Shown piece by piece: positions 7,222-19,200 of a stretch of DNA of 64,000 nucleotides. The notes beneath the pieces were generated by a model. It made no database searches. It saw nothing but the letters and a program-made list of their open reading frames with translations, and had not been told where the DNA came from. The stretch is from positions 3,410,001 through 3,474,000 of the forward strand of contig NZ_CP065053.1 of assembly GCF_015689335.1 (NCBI RefSeq). Reading direction: 5' to 3'. A program made the translations under genes and the position numbers. Source of the DNA: Massilia antarctica (GTDB lineage: Bacteria; Pseudomonadota; Gammaproteobacteria; Burkholderiales; Burkholderiaceae_D). Each line of letters starts with the position of its first letter. The first letter of the stretch is position 1.

Positions 7222-10200
7222 ATGTTCAGCACGCAAACGCTTGCAAGCCGTCTTCTCTACACCATGCTGCCGTGGTATCTGTTGCTATCGGTGAGCATGA
7301 CCTTGCTGCAGCTGGGAATCCAGTATGTCGCGGTCAGCCGCGCCATCGCCGATGACTTGGCCTCGCTCGGCCGCACCGTGGAACCGGGCGCGTCACAGGC
7401 GCTGTGGGAACTCGATACCGCCCGCCTGACGGCCGTGGCGCGCGGCGTGCGCCAGAATGCCATCGTCACCGGCGTGCGCATCACCAACACGGATGACGAC
7501 GAGCTGGTCGGCGACGGCGATCTTCCCGCCCTCGAGTCCAGCCCGGCGGCCCAGGCGTCGTCCCAGTACCAGCACAATAAAGTGGCCCTGCACTACACGG
7601 AACGCGACAACAAGCAGCGCCTGATCGGCTACCTCGAACTGTATGCCAACGGCGACGTGTTGTGGGATCGCATCAAGTCCAGCTTCTTTGTCGTCGTGCT
7701 CAATTCTGTGCTTGGCAGCACGTTCTTGTGGCTCATCGTTTCCTGGACCATCAGGTATCGCCTCTCGCGCAGCGTGACCGAGGTGGCGCGCGGGGTCGCG
7801 CGCTGGCGTATCTTGCGCGGCGAGAGCAAGGGCGGGGCACTGTCTTACCCCTACCAGGACGAACTCGGCCAGCTGGTGGCGGCGCTCAACGACAGCCATG
7901 CGCAGCTGTATGATTCGATGCAACAACTGAAGGATATCAACCAGAACCTGGAAGCCAGCGTGGCCGAACGCACCTGCGAATTGCAGCAGGCCAAGGATGC
8001 CGCCGAGGCAGCCAACCTGGCCAAGGGCCAATTCCTGGCCAATATGAGCCATGAAATCCGCACCCCCATGAACGCGGTGCTGGGCATGCTGTACCTGGCC
8101 CTGAAAACCGAGCCGGCGCCGGCGCTCCAGAATTACCTGGGCAAGGCGCAGAGCGCCGCGTTGTCGCTGCTGGGCATCATCAACGATATCCTCGACTTCG
8201 CCAAGATCGAAGCGGGCAAGCTTGACATCGAAAACATCCCCTTCACCCTCGACGCCGTCCTGCAACAACTGACCGATGCGGTCGCGTACCAGGCCGAGCA
8301 AAAGGGGGTGGAATTCCTGATCCGCTACGACCCGGCCATGCCGGCCGAGCTGGTGGGCGATCCCATGCGCCTGGGCCAAATCCTGCTGAACCTGTGCGGC
8401 AATGCGATCAAGTTTACCGAGCAGGGCGAAGTCGAACTGAGCTTTCGCACGGTGGCCGCCAGCGACAGCGACATCACCATCGAGATGGCGGTGCGCGACA
8501 CCGGCATCGGCATGTCGCCGCAAGTGCAGCACGCCTTGTTCGCCAAGTTCACCCAGGCCGACCAGAGCACCACGCGGCGTTTCGGCGGTACCGGACTGGG
8601 CCTGGCCATCAGCAAGGAACTGGTCGAACTGATGGGCGGGCGCGTCTGGATTGCGCATTCACAGCCTGGCCAGGGCAGCACCTTGTGCGTCGAGCTGACC
8701 CTGGCGCGGCCAGCGCCCGATGCGCAGGCACCGCAGGCGCTGGTCGATCCGGTCGGCCCCCTGCTCAAGGGAATCCGGGTGCTGGTGGTGGACGACAGCG
8801 AATCGGCGCGCGAGATCATGGCCGACATGCTGCGCTTCCTCCAGCTCGACGTGACCGTGGCCGCCAGCGGGGTGGGGGCGCTGGCAGCGCTGGCCGCCTC
8901 GAACGACCAGCCGTTCGACCTGGTGCTGATGGATTGGCGCATGCCCGGCATGAACGGCGACGAAGTGATCCGCCACCTGCGCGCCGACAGCCGCATCGCC
9001 TCCGCGCCCAAGGTGGTGATGGTCACCGCCTATGGCCGCGAAGATGTGTTCCGGCTGGCCGAGCAGGCTGGCGTGGATGGTTTTCTGATCAAGCCCGTCT
9101 CGCCGTCGACCCTGCTCGATTCGGTGCTCTCGGTGCTGGGCCGCAAACGCATCCTGGACAATGACGGGCAGCGCCGCCCGGCCCTGCGCCTGCGCAGCTC
9201 GGGCCTGGCGGGCGCGCGCCTGTTGCTGGTCGAGGACAATGACATCAACCGCGAATTTGCAAGCGAACTGTTGCGCAGCGAGGGCATCCTGGTGGACGAG
9301 GCGGTCAATGGCCGGCAAGCCGTCGAGATGGTGCGCAGCGGGAACTACGACGGCGTGCTGATGGATATCCAGATGCCGCTGATGGATGGCTTCGAGGCGG
9401 CGCGCCAGATCCGCGCCATGGCCGCCATGGACCATGGCGCGCGCTTCGGCAGCTTGCCCATCATCGCCATGACCGCCCTGGCGATGGCCCATGATGCCGA
9501 GCAGAGCCGCGCCGCCGGCATGAACGACCATGTGACCAAGCCGATCGCGCCCGAACGGCTGATGGCGACCCTGGCGCGCTGGATCCGGCTGGCGCCGCAA
9601 GAGCTCGCGGCGCCGGCGCCGGCGCCGGCGCCGATCCGCTTTCCCCCGGATTTGCTGGCGCTCACCAGCCTGGACGTGCGCGAAGGCATCCGCCGCATCG
9701 GCGGCAAGGCCGATGCCTACCGCAGGCAATTGCTGCGCTTTCGCGACAATTACGGCGATGCCGCCGCGCAACTGACATCCATGTTGGCGCGGCCCGACTA
9801 CCCGGCTGCCGACGCTTACTGCCATATCCTGCTCGGGGTGAGCGGCAATCTGGGTGCGACCGCCTTGTTTGCCCGGCTGGGCGCGATCAACAGCAAGGTC
9901 AAGAACGCAGAGCCCCCCGCCGCGGCCGACCTCGCATCGATGCAGGGCTTGCTGGCCGCGCTGCTCGCCGATATCGACGCCATGGCCGCCGCCAACGCGG
10001 ACGCGGATGCGAACGCACCGGCCGGCGCGGCCTTGCCGGCCCCCACCCTGATTGCCTTGCTCGACCAGCTGGCAAACGCACTCGACTACGATCTGGGGCG
10101 GGCCGCCTCCCTGCTGGCGGAATTGCGCGCGAGCGCGGTCGGCACCAGCGCCGCCGCCGCCATTGCCGAGATCGCCGCCTGTGCCGATGCGTTTGCAATC

Positions 10201-10308
10201 GAGCAAGCGGTGGCGCTGGCCCAGGCCTTGCGCCTGCGCCTGAGCCATGCCAGCCACGACCATGCCATGCCGTCGCCGCACACCGACAGCCCCCTCCGCC
10301 AGCAGTAA
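7222..10308 (+). CDS. hybrid sensor histidine kinase with two receivers and Hpt
   Basis: Protein of 1028 aa. TM1 lies near 12-38, a periplasmic sensor region to about 150, TM2 near 155-178, then HAMP and a coiled coil. HisKA has phospho-acceptor His277 in [11 protein letters not shown]. The HATPase_c boxes are [17 protein letters not shown] and [11 protein letters not shown]. Receiver 1 has VVDDSE and Asp571; receiver 2 has [10 protein letters not shown] and Asp715. A C-terminal Hpt-like segment has His868 in [13 protein letters not shown]; the lysine usual in HxLKG is replaced by Leu. The ATG at 7222 follows GGAGGGTCG; the frame is open further upstream. The next gene, 14 bp on, is a REC-REC-GGDEF-EAL protein and the likely partner. 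Confidence 0.94.
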   Translation: MFSTQTLASRLLYTMLPWYLLLSVSMTLLQLGIQYVAVSRAIADDLASLGRTVEPGASQALWELDTARLTAVARGVRQNAIVTGVRITNTDDDELVGDGDLPALESSPAAQASSQYQHNKVALHYTERDNKQRLIGYLELYANGDVLWDRIKSSFFVVVLNSVLGSTFLWLIVSWTIRYRLSRSVTEVARGVARWRILRGESKGGALSYPYQDELGQLVAALNDSHAQLYDSMQQLKDINQNLEASVAERTCELQQAKDAAEAANLAKGQFLANMSHEIRTPMNAVLGMLYLALKTEPAPALQNYLGKAQSAALSLLGIINDILDFAKIEAGKLDIENIPFTLDAVLQQLTDAVAYQAEQKGVEFLIRYDPAMPAELVGDPMRLGQILLNLCGNAIKFTEQGEVELSFRTVAASDSDITIEMAVRDTGIGMSPQVQHALFAKFTQADQSTTRRFGGTGLGLAISKELVELMGGRVWIAHSQPGQGSTLCVELTLARPAPDAQAPQALVDPVGPLLKGIRVLVVDDSESAREIMADMLRFLQLDVTVAASGVGALAALAASNDQPFDLVLMDWRMPGMNGDEVIRHLRADSRIASAPKVVMVTAYGREDVFRLAEQAGVDGFLIKPVSPSTLLDSVLSVLGRKRILDNDGQRRPALRLRSSGLAGARLLLVEDNDINREFASELLRSEGILVDEAVNGRQAVEMVRSGNYDGVLMDIQMPLMDGFEAARQIRAMAAMDHGARFGSLPIIAMTALAMAHDAEQSRAAGMNDHVTKPIAPERLMATLARWIRLAPQELAAPAPAPAPIRFPPDLLALTSLDVREGIRRIGGKADAYRRQLLRFRDNYGDAAAQLTSMLARPDYPAADAYCHILLGVSGNLGATALFARLGAINSKVKNAEPPAAADLASMQGLLAALLADIDAMAAANADADANAPAGAALPAPTLIALLDQLANALDYDLGRAASLLAELRASAVGTSAAAAIAEIAACADAFAIEQAVALAQALRLRLSHASHDHAMPSPHTDSPLRQQ

Positions 10309-10322
10309 CCCGGAACCCATCC

Positions 10323-12875
10323 ATGAGCCGATTCAACCGACCCCGCCCGCGTATCCTGATCGTCGACGACGTGCACGAAAACCTGCATCTGCTGATGAAT
10401 ATCCTGAGCGCGAACCACGCGATGACGGCCGCCACCTCGGGCGAAAAGGCGCTCGAACTGGCACACCGCAGTCCGCAGCCGGAATTGATCCTGCTCGACA
10501 TCAAGATGCCGGGCATGGATGGCTATACCGTCTTGTCGCGCCTGAAATCGGACCCGGCCACCACCCATATCCCCGTCATCTTCGTCTCCGCCCTGGACGA
10601 CGCGGCCGATGTCGCCGGCGGCCTCGAACTGGGCGTGGCCGACTACATCACCAAGCCGGTCGATCCGGAATTGCTGCTGCTGCGCGTGAGCACCCAGCTG
10701 ACCTTGCAGCGCTATCGCGAGGACGCGGCCCTGTTCGACACCGACCATGGCGCCGAGCCGGCCAGCGCGCCGACCGTGCTGCTGGTCGACGACGTACCCC
10801 AGAACCTGCACGGGCTGCTCGACGCCTTGCGCGACGATTACCGCATCATGATCGCCGGCTCGGGCGCGAAGGCGCTGGACATGGTGCAGGGCGACGCGCC
10901 GCCCGACCTGATTTTGCTCGACATTATGATGCCCGGCATGGGCGGCCATGAGGTCTGCCATCACATCAAGTCGCTGCCCGAGCATAGCCGCATTCCGATC
11001 ATTTTTGTCACCGTGGCCGACAGCCGGCAAGACAAGCTCAAGGGCTTCGAGCTGGGCGCGGCCGACTACATCACCAAGCCCTTCGACATCGAGGAAGTGC
11101 GGGCGCGGGTGCGCATGCACCTGGAGCTGGGCCGCCTGCGGCGCCAGCTCGAACGCCTGGTCGCCCAGCGCACCGCCATGCTCCAGAAAAGCGAAGAGAA
11201 ATACCGCATCCTGGCCGACTACTCACCCAACTGGGAATACTGGCTGGGGCCGGACGGCAGCTACCAGTACGTGTCGCCCGCCTGCAGCGCGGTGTCGGGC
11301 TATGCGCCGGCCGATTTTTTCGCCGACCCGGGCTTGATGGAAAAAATCATCGATCCGGCCGATCTGGCGGCCTGGGCCGAGTTCGGGCCGGCCAGCGGCC
11401 TCGACGAGCTGGGACCGTTCGCCTGCCGCATCCGCGCCCACGACGGCAGCGAACGCTGGGTCGAACATGTGGCCAAACGGGTGTTCGACGCCGAGGGCAA
11501 GCCGCGCGGCTGGCGCGGGTCGTACGCGAATATCACGCAAAGGCGGCAGGCCGAACAGCAGCTCGATTTCGTCACCCGGCGCGATCCCCTGACCGGCTTG
11601 TCCAACCGCGCCTTGTTCGGCGAATTGCTGGTGCACGCCGTGACGCAGGCCGGGCACGCGCAATCCGAGTTTGCGTTGCTGTTCGTCAACCTCGACAACT
11701 TCATGACTATCAATGAAAGTCTCGGACACAGCGCCGGCGACCGCTTGCTGACCGAGGTGGCGACCCGCCTGCGCGCGCTGTTGCCCGGGGTGGACGCGAT
11801 CGCGCGCGTGGGCGGCGACGAGTTCAATATCGTCCTCGAGCGCGATGCGAACGCGCCCGGCGCCGACCTGGTCGGACAGCGCATCATCGACGCCCTGTCC
11901 CTGCCCTACCTGCTGGACGGTACCAGCGCCTACGTCGGCGCCTGCGTCGGCATCGCGCTGTATCCGGCCGACGGTGCCGATGTGGCTAACTTGCAAAGCA
12001 ATGCCGCCGCGGCCCTGCACCAGGCCAAGGCCAAGGGCCCGGGCAGCTTGCGCTTTTTCTCCCCGGAAATGAGCAGTCGCGCCAGGGAAAGGCTGGCACT
12101 GGAAGCGGACTTGCGCGGCGCGCTAGAACGGCGCGAGTTTTCCCTGCATTACCAGCCCCAGGTGGACTTGCGCAGCGGCGAACTGGTCGGCCTGGAAGCG
12201 CTGATCCGCTGGACCCATCCGGTACGCGGCAATGTGCCGCCGGCGGCCTTCATCGCGCTGGCCGAGGAATGCGGCCTGATCGTCGAACTGGGCGAGTGGG
12301 TCTTGACCACGGCTTGCCAGCAAATCCGGCGCTGGAGCGATGCCGGGCAGGCGCCGCGCCACACGGCGGTGAATATCTCGGCGGTGCAGCTCAGCCGCGG
12401 GCGCTTGCTGGAGTCGGTCAAGCGCGCGCTCGACGAGGCCGGCATCGCCCCGCAACAGCTCGAACTGGAAATCACCGAAAGCTTCGTGATGCTTGAACGC
12501 GAGCTATCGTTCCAGTCGCTGGCCGACTTGCGCGCGCTCGGGGTGCGCCTGTCGATCGACGATTTCGGCACCGGCTACTCGTCGCTTGCGTATCTGCAGC
12601 AACTCAAGGTCCACAAGCTCAAGATCGATATGTCCTTCGTGCGCGACATGATGAACAACGGCGGCAACGCGGCCATCGTGCGGGCCGTGATCGCGCTCGG
12701 GCAAAGCCTGGGGCTGGAAGTGATCGCCGAGGGCGTGGAGGAGGCCGGACAGGCGCGTTATTTGCGCGACCTGGGCTGCGACGTGATGCAGGGCTATCTG
12801 TTCAGCCGGCCCCTGACCGCCGAGGACACCAGCGCTTTCCTCGCCGATTTCAGTAGCCGCCACTTCACTTTTTAA
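10323..12875 (+). CDS. response regulator REC-REC-PAS-GGDEF-EAL
   Basis: Protein of 850 aa that should link the upstream kinase to cyclic-di-GMP turnover. Order: receiver 1 (Asp59 in LLDIKMPG), receiver 2 (Asp200 in LLDIMMPG), short coiled coil, PAS (about 295-410), GGDEF (about 420-580), EAL (about 595-845). The EAL domain keeps GLEALIRW (Glu625), [10 protein letters not shown] and AEGVEE, so phosphodiesterase activity is plausible. GGDEF is intact as RVGGDEF (497-501), but the upstream metal-binding Asp of the usual DLDxFK motif is Asn456 in FVNLDNF, so cyclase activity may be weak or lost. Its 3' end overlaps that of the convergent binding-protein gene by 11 bp. Confidence 0.94.
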   Translation: MSRFNRPRPRILIVDDVHENLHLLMNILSANHAMTAATSGEKALELAHRSPQPELILLDIKMPGMDGYTVLSRLKSDPATTHIPVIFVSALDDAADVAGGLELGVADYITKPVDPELLLLRVSTQLTLQRYREDAALFDTDHGAEPASAPTVLLVDDVPQNLHGLLDALRDDYRIMIAGSGAKALDMVQGDAPPDLILLDIMMPGMGGHEVCHHIKSLPEHSRIPIIFVTVADSRQDKLKGFELGAADYITKPFDIEEVRARVRMHLELGRLRRQLERLVAQRTAMLQKSEEKYRILADYSPNWEYWLGPDGSYQYVSPACSAVSGYAPADFFADPGLMEKIIDPADLAAWAEFGPASGLDELGPFACRIRAHDGSERWVEHVAKRVFDAEGKPRGWRGSYANITQRRQAEQQLDFVTRRDPLTGLSNRALFGELLVHAVTQAGHAQSEFALLFVNLDNFMTINESLGHSAGDRLLTEVATRLRALLPGVDAIARVGGDEFNIVLERDANAPGADLVGQRIIDALSLPYLLDGTSAYVGACVGIALYPADGADVANLQSNAAAALHQAKAKGPGSLRFFSPEMSSRARERLALEADLRGALERREFSLHYQPQVDLRSGELVGLEALIRWTHPVRGNVPPAAFIALAEECGLIVELGEWVLTTACQQIRRWSDAGQAPRHTAVNISAVQLSRGRLLESVKRALDEAGIAPQQLELEITESFVMLERELSFQSLADLRALGVRLSIDDFGTGYSSLAYLQQLKVHKLKIDMSFVRDMMNNGGNAAIVRAVIALGQSLGLEVIAEGVEEAGQARYLRDLGCDVMQGYLFSRPLTAEDTSAFLADFSSRHFTF

Positions 12876-13659
12876 GCGAACGGTAGGGCTGAATGCTGAG
12901 TTTGGCCTTGAGTTTTTTTACATCGCCCGATGCGATCAAGAGGTCGACGATCGTATTCATTTGTTCCACGGAAATGGGGCCATCTTTCCTGACCAGGTTG
13001 GACAGCTCGACCTGCGAGTCGTAGCGGTCGGCCACGATCACTTGCTCGCGGACCTTGGGGTCGTTCAGGTATTTCGCCATGATGACTTCGGGCACGATGC
13101 CGATATCGGCATGATCGGCCAGCACGAAGCGGATCACGCTTTCATTGGAGTCGACCAGATAGGCCTTGAAGTTCTTCCTGACATAGGTTTCGTCGGCGTT
13201 GTTGTTAAATAACTGGTAATGATAGCCGCGCACGCCGGCCACGGTGGGCACCGTCAAATCGTCAAACACCTTGTGTCCGCCGAAGCGGTTGGCGCGGTGC
13301 GCGAAATAGATATCGCCGCTGGTGAAGATGGTCTTGGTCGGCAGCAAGCCGAGTTCCGGGCGGGTCCACGCGATGGTGCGCAGCGGATACACGTCGGCTT
13401 CCTTGTCAATGAAAATGCGGTCGAGGCGCAGGCGCGGGTAGATGACCAGTTCGAACTGGAACTGGTCCTGCACCTCGTTCATCCGGTAGACGAAATCGGC
13501 CAGCTCACCCTTGGGCACCTTGCGACTGTCCAGATACATGAGCTGGGCCCACGAGTCGGTGGCGACGATCACCTTGATGCGGGCCTGCGCGCCAGCGGCG
13601 GCCAGCAGCATGCACAAGGCCAGCAAGGCGGACTTCAGCAGCATTCGATAGTGGCTCAC
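12865..13659 (-). CDS. periplasmic solute-binding-like protein
   Basis: Protein of 264 aa with an N-terminal signal peptide ([21 protein letters not shown]). The body resembles the SBP_bac_3 type II periplasmic binding fold, with [16 protein letters not shown]-like (here [17 protein letters not shown]) and [18 protein letters not shown] segments. No permease or ATPase gene is adjacent, so it may feed a sensor rather than a transporter. The GTG at 13659 is used; an ATG five codons later would give a cleaner signal peptide, and neither has a strong ribosome site. Confidence 0.72.
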   Translation of the reverse strand: MSHYRMLLKSALLALCMLLAAAGAQARIKVIVATDSWAQLMYLDSRKVPKGELADFVYRMNEVQDQFQFELVIYPRLRLDRIFIDKEADVYPLRTIAWTRPELGLLPTKTIFTSGDIYFAHRANRFGGHKVFDDLTVPTVAGVRGYHYQLFNNNADETYVRKNFKAYLVDSNESVIRFVLADHADIGIVPEVIMAKYLNDPKVREQVIVADRYDSQVELSNLVRKDGPISVEQMNTIVDLLIASGDVKKLKAKLSIQPYRSLKK

Positions 13660-13769
13660 CGTGCACTCGCTTCAGGAGAGGATCTTGGTACAGGATACCG
13701 CGAAACAGGATTTCCATCCAATAGAGCGCGCACCGATTGCCACGGCGCTGTGCTCTTTGCCGCTCGCCT

Positions 13770-14732
13770 TTAGCGGGCCTGGATCATCCCCTGGATGACG
13801 CTGGCCATGCCTTCGACCACCTTGCTCATGCTGGCATAGTCGAGTTTGTCGGGGGTGTCGGTGCCACGGTGATAGTGCGGGTAGCGCATGGTCGCGGTAT
13901 CGGTGATCATGATCGCATCGTAGCCCTCCTTGTTGTAGGAAGTGTGATCGGACCAGGTGACGCCCTTGACGAACGATGGTGCCGCCAGCGACTCGGCAGG
14001 GAAGGTGGAGGCCTTGCGGAAGGCCGCCACGGTCTTGCGCACCAGTCCCGACGAACCGAGCGTGCCGACAAAGGCGATGAAATTGCCCTGGTCCGGGTAA
14101 AAGGCGGAAACGCCGGGTGGATAGCGCTGGCTGTTCCTGGCGTTGGAATAGTAGCCGATGGTTTCCAGGATGAGCGCCGCCTCGACATGCTGGCCGCCCG
14201 CCTTGAGCGCCCTGGCGTGATGGCGGCTGCCCATGCCTTCGCCGCCGAAATAGGGCGGTTCTTCGTTGACGAACAGGACAAACCTGAGTTCGTTACCGGG
14301 GACGGGGACCACGCCCTTGAACATGCGCGCCAGTTCGAGCACGGCGGCGGTACCGCTGCCGTTGTCGTTGGCGCCCGGCGTGCCCGGCGCGGAATCGTAA
14401 TGCGCGCCGACGATATAGACGTGATCCGGCCGCTTGCCGGGAGCAATATTGGCGATCGACACTTCCAGGTTGCGCACGCGCCGGCCGTCATAGGTGTACT
14501 CGTCGCGCCGCACAGCGTAGCCCTGGGCGGCGAGGGTGGCTTCGAGGTAGAGGGCGGCTTTTTCAAGCGCGGCCGGGGTGCTAGTGTTGTGTTCGCTTGA
14601 AGCGATCTGGCGCACATGCGCGGCCAGACGGGCGGGCAGGTCGGCTTGGGGCGCGGCACCGGCGGCAGCGGTCAGCGCGGCGGCCAACACGGCCATGGTG
14701 GTGTTGAACAGCGTGCTCATACGAAAGCGCAT
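13770..14732 (-). CDS. secreted M28 family zinc aminopeptidase
   Basis: Exported metallopeptidase of 320 aa with a signal peptide (TMAVLAAALTAAAGAAPQA). M28 zinc-binding and catalytic motifs appear in order: GAHYDS (about 119-124), PGANDNGSG (about 128-136), the NEEPP glutamates (about 165), and a C-terminal HYHRGTDTPDKLDY with the last zinc histidine. Members remove N-terminal amino acids from peptides using two zinc ions. The ATG at 14732 (MRFRM) is chosen; Met5 is an alternative. It stands alone, reading toward the binding-protein gene. Confidence 0.92.
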   Translation of the reverse strand: MRFRMSTLFNTTMAVLAAALTAAAGAAPQADLPARLAAHVRQIASSEHNTSTPAALEKAALYLEATLAAQGYAVRRDEYTYDGRRVRNLEVSIANIAPGKRPDHVYIVGAHYDSAPGTPGANDNGSGTAAVLELARMFKGVVPVPGNELRFVLFVNEEPPYFGGEGMGSRHHARALKAGGQHVEAALILETIGYYSNARNSQRYPPGVSAFYPDQGNFIAFVGTLGSSGLVRKTVAAFRKASTFPAESLAAPSFVKGVTWSDHTSYNKEGYDAIMITDTATMRYPHYHRGTDTPDKLDYASMSKVVEGMASVIQGMIQAR

Positions 14733-14861
14733 TGTGGCCCTGGAATCGGTAGACAGGATGAGTGGCCGTGAAGTTCCCGGCCAGGCGGATGGACGACAAG
14801 CGCGATTGTACAGCCGGGGCCGTGTCTGGATGCCAGACCCGGCCCCGTCGGGGGGAGGGGT

Positions 14862-16271
14862 TTATTGCGGGGCGGTCCAGCCGCCGCCAAGCACGCGGTA
14901 CAAGGTGACCTGGTTTTGCAGCCGCTGCAGGTTGGCCTGCACCGCCGCCTGTTCGGCTGAAAACAGCGAGCGCTGGGCATCGAGCAGGTCGAGGTAGCTG
15001 GCCGCGCCGCTGCGGTAGCGCAGGTCCGACAGCTTGAAACGCTCGGCCTCCGCTTCGGCCACCGAACGCTGGGCGCGCAGTTGCTCGCCGAAGGTGGCCT
15101 GGCCCGCCAGCGCATCCGACACTTCGCGGAAGGCCGTCTGCACCGATTTCTCGTACTGCGCCACGGCGATGTCGCGTCCGGCCTTGGCGCTGCCCAGGTT
15201 GGCGTTGTTGCGGCCGTAGTCGAAGATCGGCAGCACCATTTGCGGCGCAAAGGTCCAGCCGTACGAGCCGCTCTTGAACAAGCCGCTCAGCTCATTGCTG
15301 GCGCTGCCGGCGCTGCCTGTGAGCGTGATGCGCGGGAAGAAGGCGGCGCGCGCCGCGCCGATGTTGGCATTGGCGGCGATGAGCTGCTGCTCGGCGGCGC
15401 GGATGTCCGGGCGCACCGTCAGCAAGTCCGACGGCAAGCCGGCCGGCAATTCGCTCAAGGACATCGCCGCCAAGGTGGTGCTGGTATCCGGCCCGGCCGG
15501 CAGGGTCTGGCCGACCAGCAAGGTCAGCAGATTGAGGTCCTGGGCGCGCTGGCGCTGTTGCTGTGCCAGCACCACGCGCGCACTGTCGAGCAAGGACAAT
15601 CCCTGCTGCAGGTCGAGCTTGGAGACGACGCCGTTATCGTATTTCAGCTGGATCAGCTTGAGCGATTCCTGGCGCGCGCCCAGGGTTTTTTGCGTCAGGC
15701 CCAGCAATTCTTCATCGGCCAGCAGGCTCAGATAGGCGTTGGCGACCGAGGCCACCAGGCTGATGTGCGTGCTCTTGCGCGCCTCTTCGCTGGCCAGGTA
15801 CTGGGCCAGGCCGGCGTCGCTCAGGCTGCGCACGCGGCCGAACAAGTCCAGCTCGAACGAGCTGATGCCAAACCCGGCCGTGTAGTTGCTGTTGATGCTG
15901 TCGTTCGATCCCGGCACGCGGCTGCCGGTCACGCTGGCGTTGAGCGTGGGCAGGCGGTCGGCGCGGCGGATCTGGTATTGCGCGCGCGCCTGTTCGATGT
16001 TCAGGATCGCCACGCGCAGGTCGCGGTTATTGGCCAGCGCCAGTTCGATCAGTTGCTTCAATCGCGCATCGGCAAAGAAGCGCTGCCAGGCGATGGCGGA
16101 TGCCGCTTCGGTGCTGGCGCTGCTCATCGCTTGCGCCGGGAAGGCGGGCGCCACCGGCGCGGCCGGACGCTCGTACTTGGGCGCCATCGATGCGCAGCCG
16201 GCCAGGACCAGCGGCAGGGCCAGCGCCAGGGGAGTAAGTCGGGTCATCAAGGTCGTCATCTTATACGTCAT
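14862..16271 (-). CDS. RND efflux outer-membrane factor (NodT/OprM type)
   Basis: TolC-like outer-membrane lipoprotein of 469 aa that forms the exit duct of the RND pump encoded upstream. The lipobox is LVLAGC, followed by SMAPKYERPAAPV, typical of the NodT/OprM family. Two OEP repeats with long alternating helices fill the rest (e.g. RAEQQLIAANANIGAARAAF, RYRSGAASYLDLLDAQRS). The ATG at 16271 lies inside the pump gene, which ends at 16261, so the genes overlap by 11 bp and are probably translationally coupled. Third gene of the efflux operon. Confidence 0.95.
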   Translation of the reverse strand: MTYKMTTLMTRLTPLALALPLVLAGCASMAPKYERPAAPVAPAFPAQAMSSASTEAASAIAWQRFFADARLKQLIELALANNRDLRVAILNIEQARAQYQIRRADRLPTLNASVTGSRVPGSNDSINSNYTAGFGISSFELDLFGRVRSLSDAGLAQYLASEEARKSTHISLVASVANAYLSLLADEELLGLTQKTLGARQESLKLIQLKYDNGVVSKLDLQQGLSLLDSARVVLAQQQRQRAQDLNLLTLLVGQTLPAGPDTSTTLAAMSLSELPAGLPSDLLTVRPDIRAAEQQLIAANANIGAARAAFFPRITLTGSAGSASNELSGLFKSGSYGWTFAPQMVLPIFDYGRNNANLGSAKAGRDIAVAQYEKSVQTAFREVSDALAGQATFGEQLRAQRSVAEAEAERFKLSDLRYRSGAASYLDLLDAQRSLFSAEQAAVQANLQRLQNQVTLYRVLGGGWTAPQ

Positions 16272-19200
16272 GTTTTACCTCCGCGGTCAAAGCGGCGCCG
16301 TCTTCGTGCGCATATTTCTTGCGCTGGCGCTCGCTGCCCTTGAATAGTTTGCGCACCACCACGAAGAACACGGGGATGAAGAACACGCCCAGTGCGGTCG
16401 CGGTGATCATGCCGCCGGCCACGCCGGTACCGATGGCGCGCTGGCTGGCCGAACCGGCGCCGCTGGCGATCACCAGCGGCATCACGCCGAGGATGAATGC
16501 GAACGAGGTCATCAGGATCGGACGGAAGCGCAGGTGGCACGCTTCGATCGCCGCTTCGACCAGCGGTTTGCCCTGCGCCTGCAAGTCCTTGGCGAATTCG
16601 ATGATCAGGACCGCGTTCTTCGCGCCCAGGCCGATGATGGTGATCAGGCCGACCTTGAAGTAGACATCGTTCGGAAAGCCGCGGCTGCCCGCGGCGATCA
16701 GCGCGCCCAGCACGCCGAGCGGCACCACCAGCAGCACCGATACCGGAATCGACCAGCTTTCGTACAGCGCGGCCAGGGCCAGGAACACTGCCAGCAAGGC
16801 GAAACCGAGCAGCACGAACACGGTCGAACCGGACAGTTTTTCTTCGCGCGACTGGCCGGTCCATTCGAAGCCGAAGCCCGGCGGCAGTTCGGACGCGATG
16901 CGTTCCATTTCGGCCAGCGCGTCGCCGGTGCTGCGGCCCGGGGCTGCGTCGCCGGCGATGCGCATGGTCGGGTAGCCGTTGTAGCGCACCGTCTGCATCG
17001 GACCGGTGATCCAGCGCGTCGTGGCGAACGAGGACAGCGGCACTTGCTGGCCCTTGTTGTTGACCGCGTTCAGTTTCAACAGGTCTTCCGGCTGCATGCG
17101 GTCCTTGGCGTCGGCCTGGACCACCACGCGCTGCAGGCGCCCGGCGTTCGGGAAGTCATTCACGTAGGACGAGCCGAGCGAGGTCGAAATGGCGGTGTTG
17201 ATGGCGTCGAAGGTCACTCCCTGGGCGCTGGCCTTGTCGCGGTCGATGTCGAGCTGCACCTGCGGCGCGTCTTCCAGGCCTTCCGGACGCACGCCGGCCA
17301 GCACCGGGCTCTTGCTGGCGGCGCCCAGCACCTGGCCGCGCGCGGCGAGCAGGGCCGCGCGTCCGAGGCCGCCCCGGTCCTGCAGGCGGAACGAGAAGCC
17401 GGTGCTGCTGCCCAGTTCGGGAATCGGCGGCGGGCTGATGGCGAAGATGAAGGCGTCGCGGACACGGCTCATGCGGCCCGAAATGCGGCCAGCCACGTCG
17501 CCGGCGCTGTGGCCGGCGCCGCCGCGCTCTTTCCAGTTCTTGAGCGTGATGAAGCCGAGCGCCATGTTCTGGCCCGAGCCGGAAAAGCTGAAGCCCTGCA
17601 CCCCGACCATGCTGGCCACTTCCGGCTGCTTGAGGATGAAGTCTTCGGCCTCGCGCAGCGCCTTGCCGGTGCGTTCCAGGGTGGCGCCCGGCGGCAGCTG
17701 GAAGTTGGCGATGATGTAGCCCTGGTCTTCGTTGGGCAGGAAGGAATTGGGCAGGCGCACGAACAGCAGGCCGACCACGCCGACCAGCACGACGAACACG
17801 ACCATCGAGCTGCCGGTGTGGCGCAAGGTGGTGCCGACCCAGCCTTCGTAGGTCTTGGCGGTGCGCGTGAAGCCGCGGTTGAACCAGCCGAAGAAGCCTT
17901 TCTTCACATGATGGTGGCCGGCTTCGACGGGTTTGAGGAAGTGGGCGCACATGGCCGGCGTGAGCGAGAGCGCCATGAAGGCCGAGAAGATGATCGAGGA
18001 GACCATCACCGCCGAGAACTGGCGGTAAATGTTACCGACCGCGCCGGCGAAGAAGGCCAGCGGCACGAACACCGACACCAGCACCACGGTCACGCCGATG
18101 ATGGCGCCCGAAATCTGGCCCATCGCCTTGCGCGTCGCTTCGAGCGGCGGCAAGCCTTCCTCGCTCATGATGCGTTCGACGTTTTCGACCACCACGATGG
18201 CGTCATCGACCACGATACCGATCACCAGTACCATGCCGAACATGGTCAGTACGTTGATCGAAAAGCCCATCGCCAGCAGGGACGCCAGGGAACCGAGCAA
18301 TGCCACCGGCACCACGATGGTGGGAATCAGGGTATAGCGGAAATTCTGCAGGAACAGGTACATCACCAAGAACACCAGGATGACCGCTTCGACCAGGGTT
18401 TCCAGCACTTGCTTGATGGAGATTTCGACAAAGGCCGAGCTGTCGAACGGGACCGCGTATTTCATCCCGGGCGGGAAGTATTTGGACAGTTCGTTCATGC
18501 GCGCGCGCACCAGCTTGGCCGTTTCCAGCGCATTGCCGCTCGGCGACAGCTGGACGCCGATACCGGTCGACGGCTTGCCGTTCAGGCGCGCCGAGGTGGA
18601 GTAGCTCTGGCCGCCGATTTCGATGCGGGCCACGTCTTTCAGGCGCACGGTCGAACCGTCCGGATTGGCGCGCAGTACGATGTTACCGAACTGCTCGATG
18701 CTGGCCAGTTGGCCGGTCACGACCACGGTGGCGGTGATGGCTTGTCCGCCCAGGTTCGGCAAGTCGCCGATGGTGCCCGAGGCGACTTGCGCATTCTGGG
18801 TGCGGATGGCGTTGTTCACGTCGGCCGGCGACAGATTAAAGCCCACCAGCTTGGCCGGATCGATCCAAATGCGCATGGCTTTTTCGGTACCGAACAACTG
18901 GGCCTGGCCGACGCCGCGGATACGCTGGATTTCCGGCAGCACGGTGCGCGAGGCGTAGTCGCCGAGCGCGATCGGGTCCCACTTCGGATCGTCCGACGAG
19001 AGGATGGTAAACAGCAGGAAGTTCGAGCGCGCCTTGTCCACCCGCACGCCCTGCTGCACCACTGCCTGCGGCAGGCGCGGGGTGGCGCGGCCGAGGCGGT
19101 TCTGCACGTCGACCTGGGCCAGGTCGGCATTGGTGCCGGTCTCGAAGCTGAGCGTGATGGTACCGGTGCCGTTGGCCTGGCTGTTCGATTCCATGTAGAT

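Noticed and set aside
8659-10320. 553-codon minus-strand ORF opposite the hybrid kinase
   Set aside because: Same shadow effect; the plus strand carries kinase and receiver motifs throughout.
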